A stretch of 54,739 nt of DNA from Pirellulales bacterium (GTDB taxonomy: Bacteria; Planctomycetota; Planctomycetia; Pirellulales; JAEUIK01), in assembly GCA_019636335.1 (NCBI GenBank), contig JAHBXR010000032.1:1-54739 (forward strand), written 5' to 3'. The translations under genes were made by a program, and so were the position numbers. Numbering within the stretch: the stretch's first letter is position 1; each line of letters begins with the position of its first letter. Shown one piece after another: positions 8,611-17,013 of this stretch. The notes beneath the pieces were generated by a model that did no database searches, was not told where the DNA came from, and saw only the letters and a program-made list of their open reading frames with translations.

Positions 8611-8907
8611 GGTCTAACTCCTCGACGGGGACGCCGCGGCGGCGCTCCTTGCGCTGCCACGTGTGGTCGATTTGCTGCTCCTTGTACCGCCAATCGACCG
8701 TTGCATTTTGACCAGTCGGTGACGTCCAGGGCAACGGTCTAGTTCATAGGAGGGGTGTTTTTTTTGGGGTAGCAGGCTCCTCGGCGGCTGCCGGCACGCT
8801 CGAACGAACCAACAAACAGGCTTGTTTTCTGGCCAGTGCTTCGGGCAGAGTGCGAATTCGCACAAGTCCTCAACGCAAGGCTTCTTTTTCCCAAGCGGCA
8901 AGAAACG
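8611..8907. promoter_or_regulatory. Divergent intergenic region with a 14-bp palindrome
   Basis: This stretch separates the leftward sigma operon from the rightward small genes and should hold both promoters. It contains the perfect palindrome GTGCGAATTCGCAC at 8850-8863, 44 bp before the downstream ATG, which could be an operator. An eight-T run lies near 8758. No gene is supported; a 24-codon upstream extension of the next frame has no ribosome-binding site. Confidence 0.4.
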
Positions 8908-9336
8908 ATGGATGGTCTCCACGAATGGGCGGCGAGCACGATTTCCGTGCCGATTGGCGGGCAGGGATATCGCCTATCGCCACTGCGTCTCGTCGATTTC
9001 GCAGCGATCGAACGCCACCTACTGAACCGACTTCCCGATCCGCTCGGCGTCGTGCTGGCACGGCTCCGAGAGTTCGACGAACCGCAGCAGCGACACCTGC
9101 TCGAACTGGCCTACGACGATGTGTGCCGCGGACCGCGCGTCTCGCACGCCGATCTCTGGAACTGGTGCGAGACCCATGAGGGACAGATCTTCCGGCTGTG
9201 GCTTTCGCTGCGGCGTGAAAGTCCTGCGCTCACGCTCGCCGACGTCGAGCAGTTGCTGGCGCAGGCCACGCCCGGCGAAGAGGCGGCCTTCCGCGAGGCA
9301 CTGAACTTGCTCGCAGGCGACCCGCGGGGAAACTGA
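8908..9336 (+). CDS. Small protein of unknown function (possibly tail-chaperone-like)
   Basis: A 142-residue soluble protein. ATG 8908 is favoured over an in-frame ATG at 8836 because the region between looks regulatory (palindrome at 8850); the ribosome-binding site is weak in both cases. The core reads YRLSPLRLVDFAAIERHLL and later IFRLWLSLRRESPALTLADV, a style seen in small phage tail-assembly chaperones. This is a resemblance judged by eye only. Its stop overlaps the next start by one base (TGATG at 9334-9338), so the two proteins are made together. No other phage gene is adjacent. Confidence 0.6.
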   Translation: MDGLHEWAASTISVPIGGQGYRLSPLRLVDFAAIERHLLNRLPDPLGVVLARLREFDEPQQRHLLELAYDDVCRGPRVSHADLWNWCETHEGQIFRLWLSLRRESPALTLADVEQLLAQATPGEEAAFREALNLLAGDPRGN

Positions 9337-10001
9337 TGGGGCCGGGCTCACCGTGCGATGCCGAGGAACGCTCGATTCCCTGGCGTACGATCTTCCAGCG
9401 ATTGAGCCTGGCCTACCACTGGACTCCAGCCGAGATACTCGAGCTGACGCCTCCTCAACTGGCGCTCTATCTGACGGACGAGCCCGAACCGGGCGGGACG
9501 GTGGCCATGAGCGTCGACGAAGGCTCGCGATTCATCGCGAATCGGCGCGCCGCGCGAGAGGCCTGGATCGATGAGGTCGCGCTTGCCGCGACGACGACGG
9601 CCGCACAGCACACCGTCATCGTGGGCGAAAGACGCGCGCCCAGCGTCAACGCAACGAGTGAAGCCAGCTCGCCGTCGCGCGCCGTGCCGCCGTCGGTATC
9701 TCGGGCAGCGAGGCACGATGTTCGACCGACCGAGGCCGCTCGCCGCGCCGCGAGCTCGTCGGACATCATTGCGACGTTGCCGCGGTACCCGTCCGCGGCG
9801 AGGGAGGAACCGCGGATGCCAAGTCTCGCGCGGAAAGAGTCATTCGCCCCGCTTGCGCCAAGCTTGGGGGTGGTGCGCGACGCGGGCCGGCTCGACGCGC
9901 TGGCCCAGCGCGTGGAAGCGATCGCTCGGACGGCCCTGGACACCCAGGGGGCGATCTCGCGTCTCGAACGGCGTCGTGCGGACGGGGCGCACTTCAGTTG
10001 A
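9336..10001 (+). CDS. Small protein with low-complexity tail, coupled to preceding gene
   Basis: A 221-residue protein translated from an ATG overlapping the preceding stop. The first 50 residues contain WRTIFQRLSLAYHWTPAEIL followed by a LTPPQLALYL segment. This is reminiscent of the second gene of phage tail-chaperone pairs, where a short alpha-helical protein follows the first by coupling or frameshift. The middle (about 60-180) is Ala/Ser/Arg/Pro rich and probably disordered. The last 40 residues (LDALAQRVEAIARTALDTQG) could form a coiled coil. The function was not recognised. It ends 32 bp from the converging DAHP synthase gene. Confidence 0.6.
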   Translation: MGPGSPCDAEERSIPWRTIFQRLSLAYHWTPAEILELTPPQLALYLTDEPEPGGTVAMSVDEGSRFIANRRAAREAWIDEVALAATTTAAQHTVIVGERRAPSVNATSEASSPSRAVPPSVSRAARHDVRPTEAARRAASSSDIIATLPRYPSAAREEPRMPSLARKESFAPLAPSLGVVRDAGRLDALAQRVEAIARTALDTQGAISRLERRRADGAHFS

Positions 10002-10033
10002 CGAGGCACCGCACGTTCGCTGCGAGCGGCCGT

Positions 10034-11098
10034 TCAGGTCGCGGCAGTGACGCCAGCCCGCGCGAGGCGTTCGTGCGCGTCGAGAATGAGCGTTTCGGTT
10101 TCTTCCCAGCCGATGCAGCCATCGGTGATCGACACGCCGTATTTCAGCTCGGCGGGTGCGGTCAGGGCCTGCTTGCCAGGGTTGATGTTGCTCTCGAGCA
10201 TCAGGCCGACGATCGCATCGTTGCCGGCCAACCGCTGTTCGATCACGTTCTGCCAGACGCCCGCCTGCTTGCGGTAGTCCTTGTCGGAGTTCGCATGGCT
10301 GCAATCGACGAGCAAACGGGGGGACAATCCGGCAATGATCAACTGCTCGGAAGCGGCGGTGATCGTTTCGGACAGGTAGTTCGGGCCCGATCGTCCGCCC
10401 CGCAGGATGAGGAAGCCCCAGCGATTGCCCAGCGTCTTGATGACCGACGTCTTGCCGTCGCCATCGATGCCGACGAAGCTGTGCGGGCCGCGCGCGGCGA
10501 GCATCGCATCGACGGCCACCTGCAGGCTGCCGTCGGTGCCGTTCTTGTAGCCGACCGGCATCGAAAGTCCGCTGGCCATCTGGCGGTGCGTGGGGGATTC
10601 GGTCGTCCGGGCGCCGATCGAGGCGAGCGTGATCAGGTCGGCGATGTATTGCGGCGTGATCGGTTCGAGGACCTCGGTGGCGGTGGCCAGTCCCAACTCG
10701 GAGACGGCCAACAGAATCTCGCGCGCCATGCGCAGGCCGCATTCGATATCGAACGTGTCGTCGAGATGAGGATCGTTGATCAATCCCTTCCAGCCCAGCG
10801 TGGTGCGCGGCTTTTCGAAGTAGACGCGCATCACCAGCAGCAACTGATCCGACACGCGGCTGGCCAGCGTGCGGAGCCGGCCGGCATACTCGATGGCCGC
10901 CTGGGGGTCGTGAATCGAGCAGGGCCCGACGACGACCACCATCCGGCGATCGCGGCCGTCGAGGATCTGCATCACCTGTTCGCGCGTCTCGATGACGGTG
11001 CGATTGGCCTCCTCGGTCATGGGGCGCTCCTCTTTGAGGATGCGCGGCGCCACCAAGGGGACCAGCTCGCGAATATTGATGTCTTGGGTGGGTTGCAT
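10034..11098 (-). CDS. aroG: 3-deoxy-7-phosphoheptulonate synthase (DAHP synthase), class I
   Basis: A 354-residue enzyme for the first step of the shikimate pathway, condensing phosphoenolpyruvate with erythrose 4-phosphate. It matches the AroFGH family over its full length: VVVVGPCSIHDPQAA, MRVYFEKPRTTLGWKGLINDP, GARTTESPTHRQMASGLSMP, VGYKNGTDGS and LLVDCSHANS, with the metal-binding Cys, His, Glu and Asp residues of the family evidently kept. ATG 11098 gives the family start (compare E. coli AroG, about 350 residues); an ATG nine codons upstream is possible. Neither has a strong ribosome-binding site. The feedback-sensing isoform (Phe, Tyr or Trp) cannot be assigned. The leader at 11126-11234 contains a G-rich/C-rich hairpin (around 11190-11215) of unknown significance. 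Confidence 0.93.
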   Translation of the reverse strand: MQPTQDINIRELVPLVAPRILKEERPMTEEANRTVIETREQVMQILDGRDRRMVVVVGPCSIHDPQAAIEYAGRLRTLASRVSDQLLLVMRVYFEKPRTTLGWKGLINDPHLDDTFDIECGLRMAREILLAVSELGLATATEVLEPITPQYIADLITLASIGARTTESPTHRQMASGLSMPVGYKNGTDGSLQVAVDAMLAARGPHSFVGIDGDGKTSVIKTLGNRWGFLILRGGRSGPNYLSETITAASEQLIIAGLSPRLLVDCSHANSDKDYRKQAGVWQNVIEQRLAGNDAIVGLMLESNINPGKQALTAPAELKYGVSITDGCIGWEETETLILDAHERLARAGVTAAT

Positions 11099-11334
11099 GG
11101 CGAGAGAGCGAACTGCGTGAATCATGAGGCCTGAGGAGGTAGCTGGTACGGCAAAAGGGGTTGCCACGGCGGCAAGAAACAGGCACGGCGGGGGTGCTGG
11201 CTCAGCCCCCAAAGCACGCGCCGAACTACCTACCTTAATCGGGCCAAGAAGGGCTGTCGAGGCGGGGGATGGCTGGTTGTGTCGACAGACACTTATCGGG
11301 CTGAATCCCGCCGATCGAGCGGACAACATGGCGG

Positions 11335-11511
11335 CTAAAAAATTTGCTTGGAGGCGTCGATTGCCTGGGCCAGCCACAGGCACGCCGTTGCGATGGCGGC
11401 ACCGCAGACAACGACGAGTCCATAGATGGCCACTCGAGTGAGCGTGCGTCGAAGCCTTTTGGTGGCGGCGGGGTCCTCTTCCTTTGGCGCCTGATACGGA
11501 TTCTCACTCAT
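11335..11511 (-). CDS. Small membrane protein with N-terminal ENPYQAPK motif
   Basis: A 58-residue protein read directly from the minus strand: ATG at 11509-11511, stop TAG at 11335-11337. It begins MSENPYQAPKEEDPAATKRL, then has one strong hydrophobic segment (about residues 27-49, AIYGLVVVCGAAIATACLWL) and a short tail. The basic residues before the segment predict N-in, C-out. The same N-terminal ENPY-x-x-PK word occurs in another small membrane protein in this window (54082-54375), which supports it being a real gene. The function is unknown. It is the first of a run of minus-strand genes. Confidence 0.7.
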   Translation of the reverse strand: MSENPYQAPKEEDPAATKRLRRTLTRVAIYGLVVVCGAAIATACLWLAQAIDASKQIF

Positions 11512-11574
11512 GCCGTCATCCTACCTGCGCACGGAGGCGAGGGCGGAATACGCCGAAGTGGCTCCTAGCTCGCT

Positions 11575-12198
11575 TCACACCCCACCCGCCAACGTGGCGC
11601 GCATCAGTTGAGCAATGGCCGAGGAATTTTCATCCCCCTGGCGTTCCAGGGCGCTGACAACTTTCCACCGCCGTTCCTCGGGATGATTCTGATTGAGCTT
11701 ACTCTTCCCCTCGATACGGCTGATCTCGATCTCGAAGCCGACGATCTCGCGCAGCATCTGGTTGAATTCGGGGTCCGAGTCGTCGTAGGTCCAGGGCTGT
11801 TGGTTGGCTGCTTCAAAGGTAGTCGCCGTGCGCTGCAAGATTCCGTGTACGCTGGCCGGGTCTTCGAGGAGACGCAACGTGCCGTACGCATGGACCGTTA
11901 CGTAGTTCCACGTCGGCACGGTGCCGGGAGTCTCGTACCAGGAGGCCGAGACGTACGCGTGCGGACCGGAGAAGATCACTAGCGCCTCGCCGGTAATATC
12001 ACGCCATTGTGGGTTGGCCCGGGCCATGTGCCCGAGCAGCCGGCCGTGCGGTTCGACATTGGCGTCGAGCAGGATGGGTAGATGCGTGGCGGTCAGCCCG
12101 CGCGCTCCCTGCGTGACGAGGGTTGCGAAGCTGTAGCTTCGCATGGTGGCATGAAGCTGCGCGGTGTCCGAGACCTTGAAGGAAGAAGGTGTGTACAT
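11575..12198 (-). CDS. PaiB-like FMN-binding split-barrel protein
   Basis: A 207-residue protein matching the PaiB family (FMN-binding negative transcriptional regulator) along its length: MYTPSSFKVSD at the N terminus, GLTATHLPILLD, GRLLGHMARANPQW, ALVIFSGPHAYVSASWY, TVPTWNYVTVHAYG and, near the end, KLNQNHPEERRWKVVSAL. Bacillus PaiB is linked to repression of sporulation and protease genes. In most bacteria the role is undefined and an oxidoreductase function is possible. It lies 20 bp downstream of rmlC on the same strand, so they may share a transcript, though no functional link is obvious. Confidence 0.88.
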   Translation of the reverse strand: MYTPSSFKVSDTAQLHATMRSYSFATLVTQGARGLTATHLPILLDANVEPHGRLLGHMARANPQWRDITGEALVIFSGPHAYVSASWYETPGTVPTWNYVTVHAYGTLRLLEDPASVHGILQRTATTFEAANQQPWTYDDSDPEFNQMLREIVGFEIEISRIEGKSKLNQNHPEERRWKVVSALERQGDENSSAIAQLMRATLAGGV

Positions 12199-12218
12199 CG
12201 GCGCTTCAGCACAGCACG

Positions 12219-12773
12219 TTACGAGAACAACTCCCCCGCGTCGGCCAGCGTGGGATGCTTCTTATCCTTGTCGGAGAGGATGGCGTGCTGGGCTGCCTCG
12301 CCCCAGTCGATGCCCAGCGCCGGGTCGTTCCAGAGGATGCCGCGGTCGCACTCCGGCGCGTAGTAGTCGGTCACCTTGTACAGCACCTCGGTGTTCGGCT
12401 CGAGGGTCGCGAAGCCGTGGGCGAAGCCGACCGGCACGTAGAGTTGCCGCCAGTTCTCGGCACTGAGGAGGACCGAGATGTGCTGGCCATAGGTGGGCGA
12501 GCCGCGGCGAATGTCGACCGCCACGTCGAGGATCGCGCCCTGCACGACGCGCACCAACTTGGCCTGGGCGCGGGGCGGAATCTGAAAGTGCAGGCCGCGC
12601 AGCACGTGCCGCTCGGCCGACAGGGAGTGATTGTCTTGGACGAACTCGACGTCGATACCCAACTGGGTCATCGTGCGGCGGTTGTAGGTCTCGGAGAAGA
12701 AACCTCGCGAGTCGCCATGCTTCTTGGGGGTCAGAATTTTGACGTCGGGGATGGCCGTCGACTCGATCTGCAT
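12219..12773 (-). CDS. rmlC: dTDP-4-dehydrorhamnose 3,5-epimerase
   Basis: A 184-residue cupin enzyme that epimerises dTDP-4-keto-6-deoxyglucose during dTDP-L-rhamnose synthesis. Signatures are the N-terminal IPDVKILTPKKHGDSRGFF, FVQDNHSLS, LRGLHFQ with the catalytic His, DVAVDIRRGSPTYGQ, LYVPVGFAHGF, and YKVTDYYAPECDRGILWNDP. ATG 12773 gives the normal length (180-185); the 19 extra in-frame codons upstream look non-coding. The other rhamnose genes (rmlA, B, D) are not in the window, so the pathway is presumably completed elsewhere. Confidence 0.95.
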   Translation of the reverse strand: MQIESTAIPDVKILTPKKHGDSRGFFSETYNRRTMTQLGIDVEFVQDNHSLSAERHVLRGLHFQIPPRAQAKLVRVVQGAILDVAVDIRRGSPTYGQHISVLLSAENWRQLYVPVGFAHGFATLEPNTEVLYKVTDYYAPECDRGILWNDPALGIDWGEAAQHAILSDKDKKHPTLADAGELFS

Positions 12774-12999
12774 GCTGGCTCGGTCTGGCTGATGAGGAGC
12801 AAAGACGGGGCTGCCGCCGCGGGCAATCAAACCATAGCCGGGCGAGGTCGGTCAAGCCTAAACGGGGCGAGTTGCCTGGCCGAGCGCCCCTGCGACACGG
12901 TCTTTCGCCGCGTGTTATACTCGTGCTCCGACCGGGCATGAGCGACCCGATCCGCCTGTCTGCCCCCCAACCACCACGAACTCGGCCTGCCTTGCGACG

Positions 13000-13782
13000 A
13001 TGGATAGTCCACTGGAAGTCATGGGGGTGAATCTGTTCGCAATCGGCGGACTGATGTTTGTCCTGTGGCTGCTGAGCATCGTGCTCGGCAACACGAGCAT
13101 TGTCGATCTCTTCTGGGGTACGGGATTTGTCGTCATCGCCTGGATCACGAACCAACTCGTGGGCATTGAGAATCCACGCTCGCTGATCATTGCGATACTC
13201 ACCACGATCTGGGGAATGCGTCTTACGATCTATCTGTTGTGGCGCAACTGGGGGCAGGGCGAAGATGATCGCTACCGCGCCCTGCGCGCGCGCTTTAGAG
13301 AGCACTTTACGTTTGTTAGCTTGTTCACGGTTTTTGGATTGCAGGGCGCCATCCTGTGGTTCGTGGCGCTACCGATTCAGATGGGCCAGACCGTGCGGGG
13401 CGAGACCGGACCGACATTTCTCGACGGCATCGGAATCGCCCTGTGGGGATTGGGGTTCTTCTTCGAGGCGGTCGGTGATTATCAACTCGCTCGTTTCAAG
13501 GCCGATCCCGCCAACGAGCACCGCGTGTTGAAGTCGGGCCTCTGGGCTTACACGCGGCATCCCAACTACTTCGGCGACTGTTGCGTGGGTTGGGGCATCT
13601 ATCTGCTGGCCGTGGCCTCGGGCGCCTGGTGGACGATTCTCAGCCCGGTGCTGATGACCTATCTGTTGCTGAAGGTCTCGGGGGTGGCGCTGCTCGAGCG
13701 CACGATCGGCGATCGCCGCCCCGAGTACGCCGACTACGTGCGGACGACCAATGCCTTCTTCCCTTGGCCACGCACGCGCTGA
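13000..13782 (+). CDS. DUF1295 / steroid 5-alpha-reductase-fold membrane protein
   Basis: A 260-residue polytopic membrane protein with about six hydrophobic segments. It matches the DUF1295 family, related to 3-oxo-5-alpha-steroid 4-dehydrogenase: IVDLFWGTGFVVIAW early, WGMRLTIYLLWRNWGQGEDDRY, QLARFKADPANEHRVLKSGLW, then the conserved YTRHPNYFGD signature and the C-terminal RRPEYADYVRTTNAFFPWP. Family members are presumed NADPH-dependent lipid or steroid reductases or related methyltransferase-fold enzymes; the substrate is unknown. The gene is alone, divergent from rmlC. Confidence 0.87.
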   Translation: MDSPLEVMGVNLFAIGGLMFVLWLLSIVLGNTSIVDLFWGTGFVVIAWITNQLVGIENPRSLIIAILTTIWGMRLTIYLLWRNWGQGEDDRYRALRARFREHFTFVSLFTVFGLQGAILWFVALPIQMGQTVRGETGPTFLDGIGIALWGLGFFFEAVGDYQLARFKADPANEHRVLKSGLWAYTRHPNYFGDCCVGWGIYLLAVASGAWWTILSPVLMTYLLLKVSGVALLERTIGDRRPEYADYVRTTNAFFPWPRTR

Positions 13783-14229
13783 GGCGGCGCTAGCAACGCG
13801 TGCGCCGCGCGGCATGCTAGCGGCGCGGCATCGCGATTCGACCCATGCTGCTGGTCGTCACGCATGCGCAAATAGAAGCGATTAGGTTGAGCCTTCGCGC
13901 GGCGACGGCCGAAGATGGTAAACAGGATCTCGCGCCGGCTCGGTTCCCTCGCTGGGGGTGTTGCCTGCTCGCCTGACGCTCAAGGCGATGCCGCACGCTC
14001 CACAGCCAGGTCCAACGGCGGGCGCGGAACCTGGCCAGCCAACCCACGTATTCGTGCGCCGCGATCAGTCCGCGCCAGCGTCGACGGCCGCGCTCGTCAA
14101 GACAGGGAAGTTCATCGCTTTACAAAGCGTCTCGCAGGGCACACGGTTGCGACGATCAGCGCTCGCCAGCAGCGCCAAGTCGGTCGTTTCCGCCCCCAGG
14201 GGGACGGTCTCAGGGAGGAGACTCGAGTT
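13783..14229. other. Intergenic region, no gene seen
   Basis: About 450 bp with open frames on both strands but no convincing start, ribosome-binding site or protein-like composition. It should contain the promoter of the downstream secreted propeller gene, whose ribosome-binding site GGAGGAG lies at the right edge. Palindromic GCTAGC words flank a GC-rich stretch just after 13782. Confidence 0.5.
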
Positions 14230-15435
14230 ATGCGCTTTGCCGTTCGCTTTGCCATTGCCCTTTCCGTGGTCGCCGCCCTAGTCGATACAGGACTTGCCCA
14301 GCAGCGACGTCCCAGCACGCAACAACAACAGCCTCAGTATCGCCGTCCCAGCGGTACTCCCCAGGCCCAGCGACCCCCGCAGCAGCCGACGCAGCGCGTG
14401 GCGAATCGCCCCGCGCAGCCGCAGGCCACGCAGGGGGGTCAGGCCGGTGAAGTCACCAAGCAGGAAGTGCTGACCACCATCTTTTCGCAGGTGGTTATCG
14501 GCGGGCTGAAGAACCCCTGCGGCGTGGCCGTGCAGCCCAAGAGCGACGAGGTCTTCATCGCCGATAGCGGCGCCGGCCAGATCGTGAAGCTGAAGGACGT
14601 GCCGGGCGCCTATGAACTGCTGCCCGTGATTACCGGCTTCCCGACCGACACCTACGGCAAGAACCCGACCTACGAAATCGGTCCCATGGGACTGGCGTTT
14701 CTGAACAAGTACACGCTCGTCGTGGGCGAAGGGGGCCTGCCCGAGGGGCAGGACGTGGTGCGCGTGTTCCGCGTGCCGCACGCCGGCTCGATCGACGCGG
14801 GGGACGTGCTGCAGCAGCTTGGCCCGCTCCGCGCCAGCGCCGGGAGTGCCACGGGCGAAGGCAACTTCTTTGGCGCCTTGGCGACCGCCACCGATCTGTT
14901 CGTCACCTGCAACGGCGACTCGTCGAACGGCCTCATCGCCAAAGCCCCGATCCAGGATGGCGAAGTGGGCGAACTGGTGCCGTTCATCAACTCGCGTCAA
15001 GTGACTGGCGCGGCTCGTCCGGCGGCGATCGCCCTGGGACGTCAGGGGCAGTTGGTCGTCAGCCAGATGGGAGACTTGCACACCCCGAACGACAGCCTGC
15101 TCACCGTATACGATCCCAAGGCGGGGGGCCTGCTGATGAATGTCGCCACGCAATTGCACGACGTGACCGGCGTGGCGATCAGCCCCCAGTCGGGTCGCAT
15201 CTATGCGGTCGACTTCTCGTGGATGGCCCCGGAAGAAGGTGGTCTGTATCGCCTCGACCTGGTGAAGGACGGCCCGGAAACGATCTGCAAGCCGACGCTC
15301 CTCATGTCGCTCGATCGCCCGAGCGCGTTGGCCTTCGCTCCCGATGGCACGCTGTTCATCACGACGTTCGGCTCGCACACGGCCGAGCAGAAGGGTGGAC
15401 TGCTGGTGCGCATCTACAACGACTCGAAGCTGTAA
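14230..15435 (+). CDS. Secreted beta-propeller (NHL/SMP-30-like) protein
   Basis: A 401-residue protein. ATG 14230 is preceded by a strong GGAGGAG. It starts with a signal peptide (MRFAVRFAIALSVVAALVDT, cleavage near AQQ). A Gln/Pro/Arg-rich linker of about 60 residues follows, then a propeller-like domain from about residue 75. Repeated blades include LKNPCGVAVQPKSDEVFIAD, VTGVAISPQSGRIYAVDFSW and PSALAFAPDGTLFITTFGS, typical of NHL/SMP-30 type folds. It is probably a cell-surface or periplasmic protein; catalytic activity cannot be inferred. A small GC hairpin without T-run lies at 15511-15527, 75 bp after the stop. Confidence 0.82.
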   Translation: MRFAVRFAIALSVVAALVDTGLAQQRRPSTQQQQPQYRRPSGTPQAQRPPQQPTQRVANRPAQPQATQGGQAGEVTKQEVLTTIFSQVVIGGLKNPCGVAVQPKSDEVFIADSGAGQIVKLKDVPGAYELLPVITGFPTDTYGKNPTYEIGPMGLAFLNKYTLVVGEGGLPEGQDVVRVFRVPHAGSIDAGDVLQQLGPLRASAGSATGEGNFFGALATATDLFVTCNGDSSNGLIAKAPIQDGEVGELVPFINSRQVTGAARPAAIALGRQGQLVVSQMGDLHTPNDSLLTVYDPKAGGLLMNVATQLHDVTGVAISPQSGRIYAVDFSWMAPEEGGLYRLDLVKDGPETICKPTLLMSLDRPSALAFAPDGTLFITTFGSHTAEQKGGLLVRIYNDSKL

Positions 15436-15640
15436 ACCGCACGACCCGGGCGGCGATGCGGGGAGCTTCTCGCTCGCTGCTTTGGAAGCGCGGCGGTACG
15501 GTCGATGTTTCGCCCGGCCTCCGGGCGTAGCAACCCTTGTCTGATCGTGGAATCGTGGTATCGTTGGACGATCGAAGTGGAGTCGGGGGGATAGGTAGCC
15601 TTTGCGGGCTAGCGCTTTCCCTGCACCCCCGTCTCATCAG

Positions 15641-15712
15641 GGCGCTGTAGCCAAGTGGCTAAGGCAGTGGATTGCAAATCCACCACCGACGGTTCGAATC
15701 CGTCCAGCGCCT
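15641..15712 (+). tRNA. tRNA-Cys (GCA)
   Basis: Cloverleaf read by hand: acceptor GGCGCTG (15641-15647) pairs with CAGCGCC (15705-15711), discriminator T at 15712. The anticodon stem GTGGA/TCCAC encloses loop TTGCAAA with anticodon GCA at 15674-15676; the T arm contains GGTTCGAATCC. Discriminator U is as expected for tRNA-Cys. CCA is not encoded. The 3' part serves as integration site of the adjacent element and the gene remains intact. Confidence 0.96.
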
Positions 15713-15717
15713 TTTTT
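15669..15717 (+). repeat. Left attachment repeat (attL core)
   Basis: A 49-bp sequence running from within the anticodon stem through the tRNA-Cys 3' end and six following Ts. It is repeated exactly at 27243-27291 in the same orientation. The integrase gene ends inside or just beside it (stop codon 15716-15718). This is the classical layout of tRNA integration by a tyrosine recombinase. Confidence 0.95.
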
Positions 15718-16945
15718 ATTGCGCAGTAGAGACTTGCGACGATTTTTCTGGCCTCTCGCCAGACCCCTTTAGGGGGCGTTTGTTACCCGAAGTGTTACCG
15801 TTGGCGGTTGAAAACGACTGCCACACCGCTTCGGCGGTCTCGTCGGCCTCGAGCCCAACGTAGTAACGCATCGTGGTCGAGATCGACTCGTGACGCATCA
15901 TCTGCTGTAGCACGGCGGGCATGACCCGAGTTGCCCAACGGCTGCCGAACGAACGCCGCAGGTCATGCGCAGTGGCGCACTTCGGTTGCTTGCCCGGCCG
16001 CTCTTCCACCTTGATGCCGGCCTTGCGTCCGATGGTGGTGATCACCTTGCCGGCGCGAACCGCGTCCGATCGCCGTGTGCGGCACCGCGGCATGACCGGC
16101 TGGAACACCGGGCCCGTCCGCTCGGCCTCGGGAACCTCTGCTAGCAGCGCCGCGAACTCAGGGGCCATCGGTAGCAGACGGTCCTTGTTGCCCTTCTCCA
16201 GTTCGGCCGGAATGCGAATCATGGGCCGCTTGCCGTCGAGATCGACGCACAGCTTGTCGCGACGGTCCCAATACAGCTCCAGGCTCTCTGCGAGCCTCAG
16301 GCCGCTCCACCAGAGCCCACGCAGGTAGAAACGCCACGACTGGGTCGGCGCCTTGCCTACGACCTTCCTGGTGGCCATCAGCAGGCGGTCGAACTCTTCG
16401 CCCGACAGCGGCCGCCCCTTCATCGCCTTGGCTCCCTTGGCACGCTTCGGCAGTTCGAACGTCGGCACCTTCACGAGGATCCCCTGGCGGTGTGCCCAGC
16501 GGAGTGCCGCCCGGAGTTGCCCCAGGTAGCTCTTGATCGTCGACTCGGCGACTTGTCGCTCCGTCCGTAGTGCCTTGGTGAACTCGGCCACGCGCTCGGT
16601 CGTCACCTTCGCCAGCAGGTCGACGGGCGTGTGATGCTCGACGAGATCAAGCACGGTCTCCGCCCGAATGGCGCCGTTGTCCGACAGCGCGGCCAGCGAC
16701 TCGCTGGTGTACCGCTCGCGGAATTGCGCCCAGGTAACCTTGCTCGGGGCTTGGTACCGCCCCTCGCGCAGCTCGGCTTCCCATTTGCCGGCGGCGCTGA
16801 TGGCCGCGTCGCGGTCGCGCTTCAGGCCGGTATTCTCCACGCCTGTTGAGCGCGTCTTTTTCTTGCCCGTCACCGGGTCGCGATACTGCATCTGCCAATG
16901 TTTTCGGTCGCCGAACGCGACGACCGACACGCGAATCGATTCCAT
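15716..16945 (-). CDS. int: Tyrosine recombinase / integrase of the element
   Basis: A 409-residue phage-type integrase. The N-terminal part contains an arm-binding-like beta region (HWQMQYRDPVTGKKK). The core-binding domain follows at about 70-155, and the catalytic domain at about 175-365, with Arg217 (SGLRLAESL), a probable catalytic Lys near 254, the box H327-D-L-R330, His352 (MMRHESISTTMRYY) and Tyr361 or 362. ATG 16945 is preceded by AAAGGTAGG. Its stop codon TAA (15716-15718) overlaps the attL core by two bases. A strong intrinsic terminator lies only 25 bp before the start, so expression probably depends on read-through. It presumably catalyses integration at, and excision from, tRNA-Cys. 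Confidence 0.95.
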   Translation of the reverse strand: MESIRVSVVAFGDRKHWQMQYRDPVTGKKKTRSTGVENTGLKRDRDAAISAAGKWEAELREGRYQAPSKVTWAQFRERYTSESLAALSDNGAIRAETVLDLVEHHTPVDLLAKVTTERVAEFTKALRTERQVAESTIKSYLGQLRAALRWAHRQGILVKVPTFELPKRAKGAKAMKGRPLSGEEFDRLLMATRKVVGKAPTQSWRFYLRGLWWSGLRLAESLELYWDRRDKLCVDLDGKRPMIRIPAELEKGNKDRLLPMAPEFAALLAEVPEAERTGPVFQPVMPRCRTRRSDAVRAGKVITTIGRKAGIKVEERPGKQPKCATAHDLRRSFGSRWATRVMPAVLQQMMRHESISTTMRYYVGLEADETAEAVWQSFSTANGNTSGNKRPLKGSGERPEKSSQVSTAQ

Positions 16946-16970
16946 CGGTTCACCTACCTTTCAAGTAGAG

Positions 16971-17004
16971 AAAAAGCCCCCGCCGGCCACGTCGACCGGC
17001 GGGG
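16971..17004 (-). terminator. Strong intrinsic terminator directly upstream of the integrase
   Basis: On the minus strand CCCCGCCGG (complement of 16996-17004) and CCGGCGGGG (complement of 16978-16986) form a 9-bp GC stem, followed by C then TTTTT (16971-16975). It lies 10 bp after the end of the preceding gene (17014) and its T-run ends 25 bp before the integrase ATG, leaving little room for a separate promoter. Confidence 0.88.
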
Positions 17005-17013
17005 TGAACGGTC

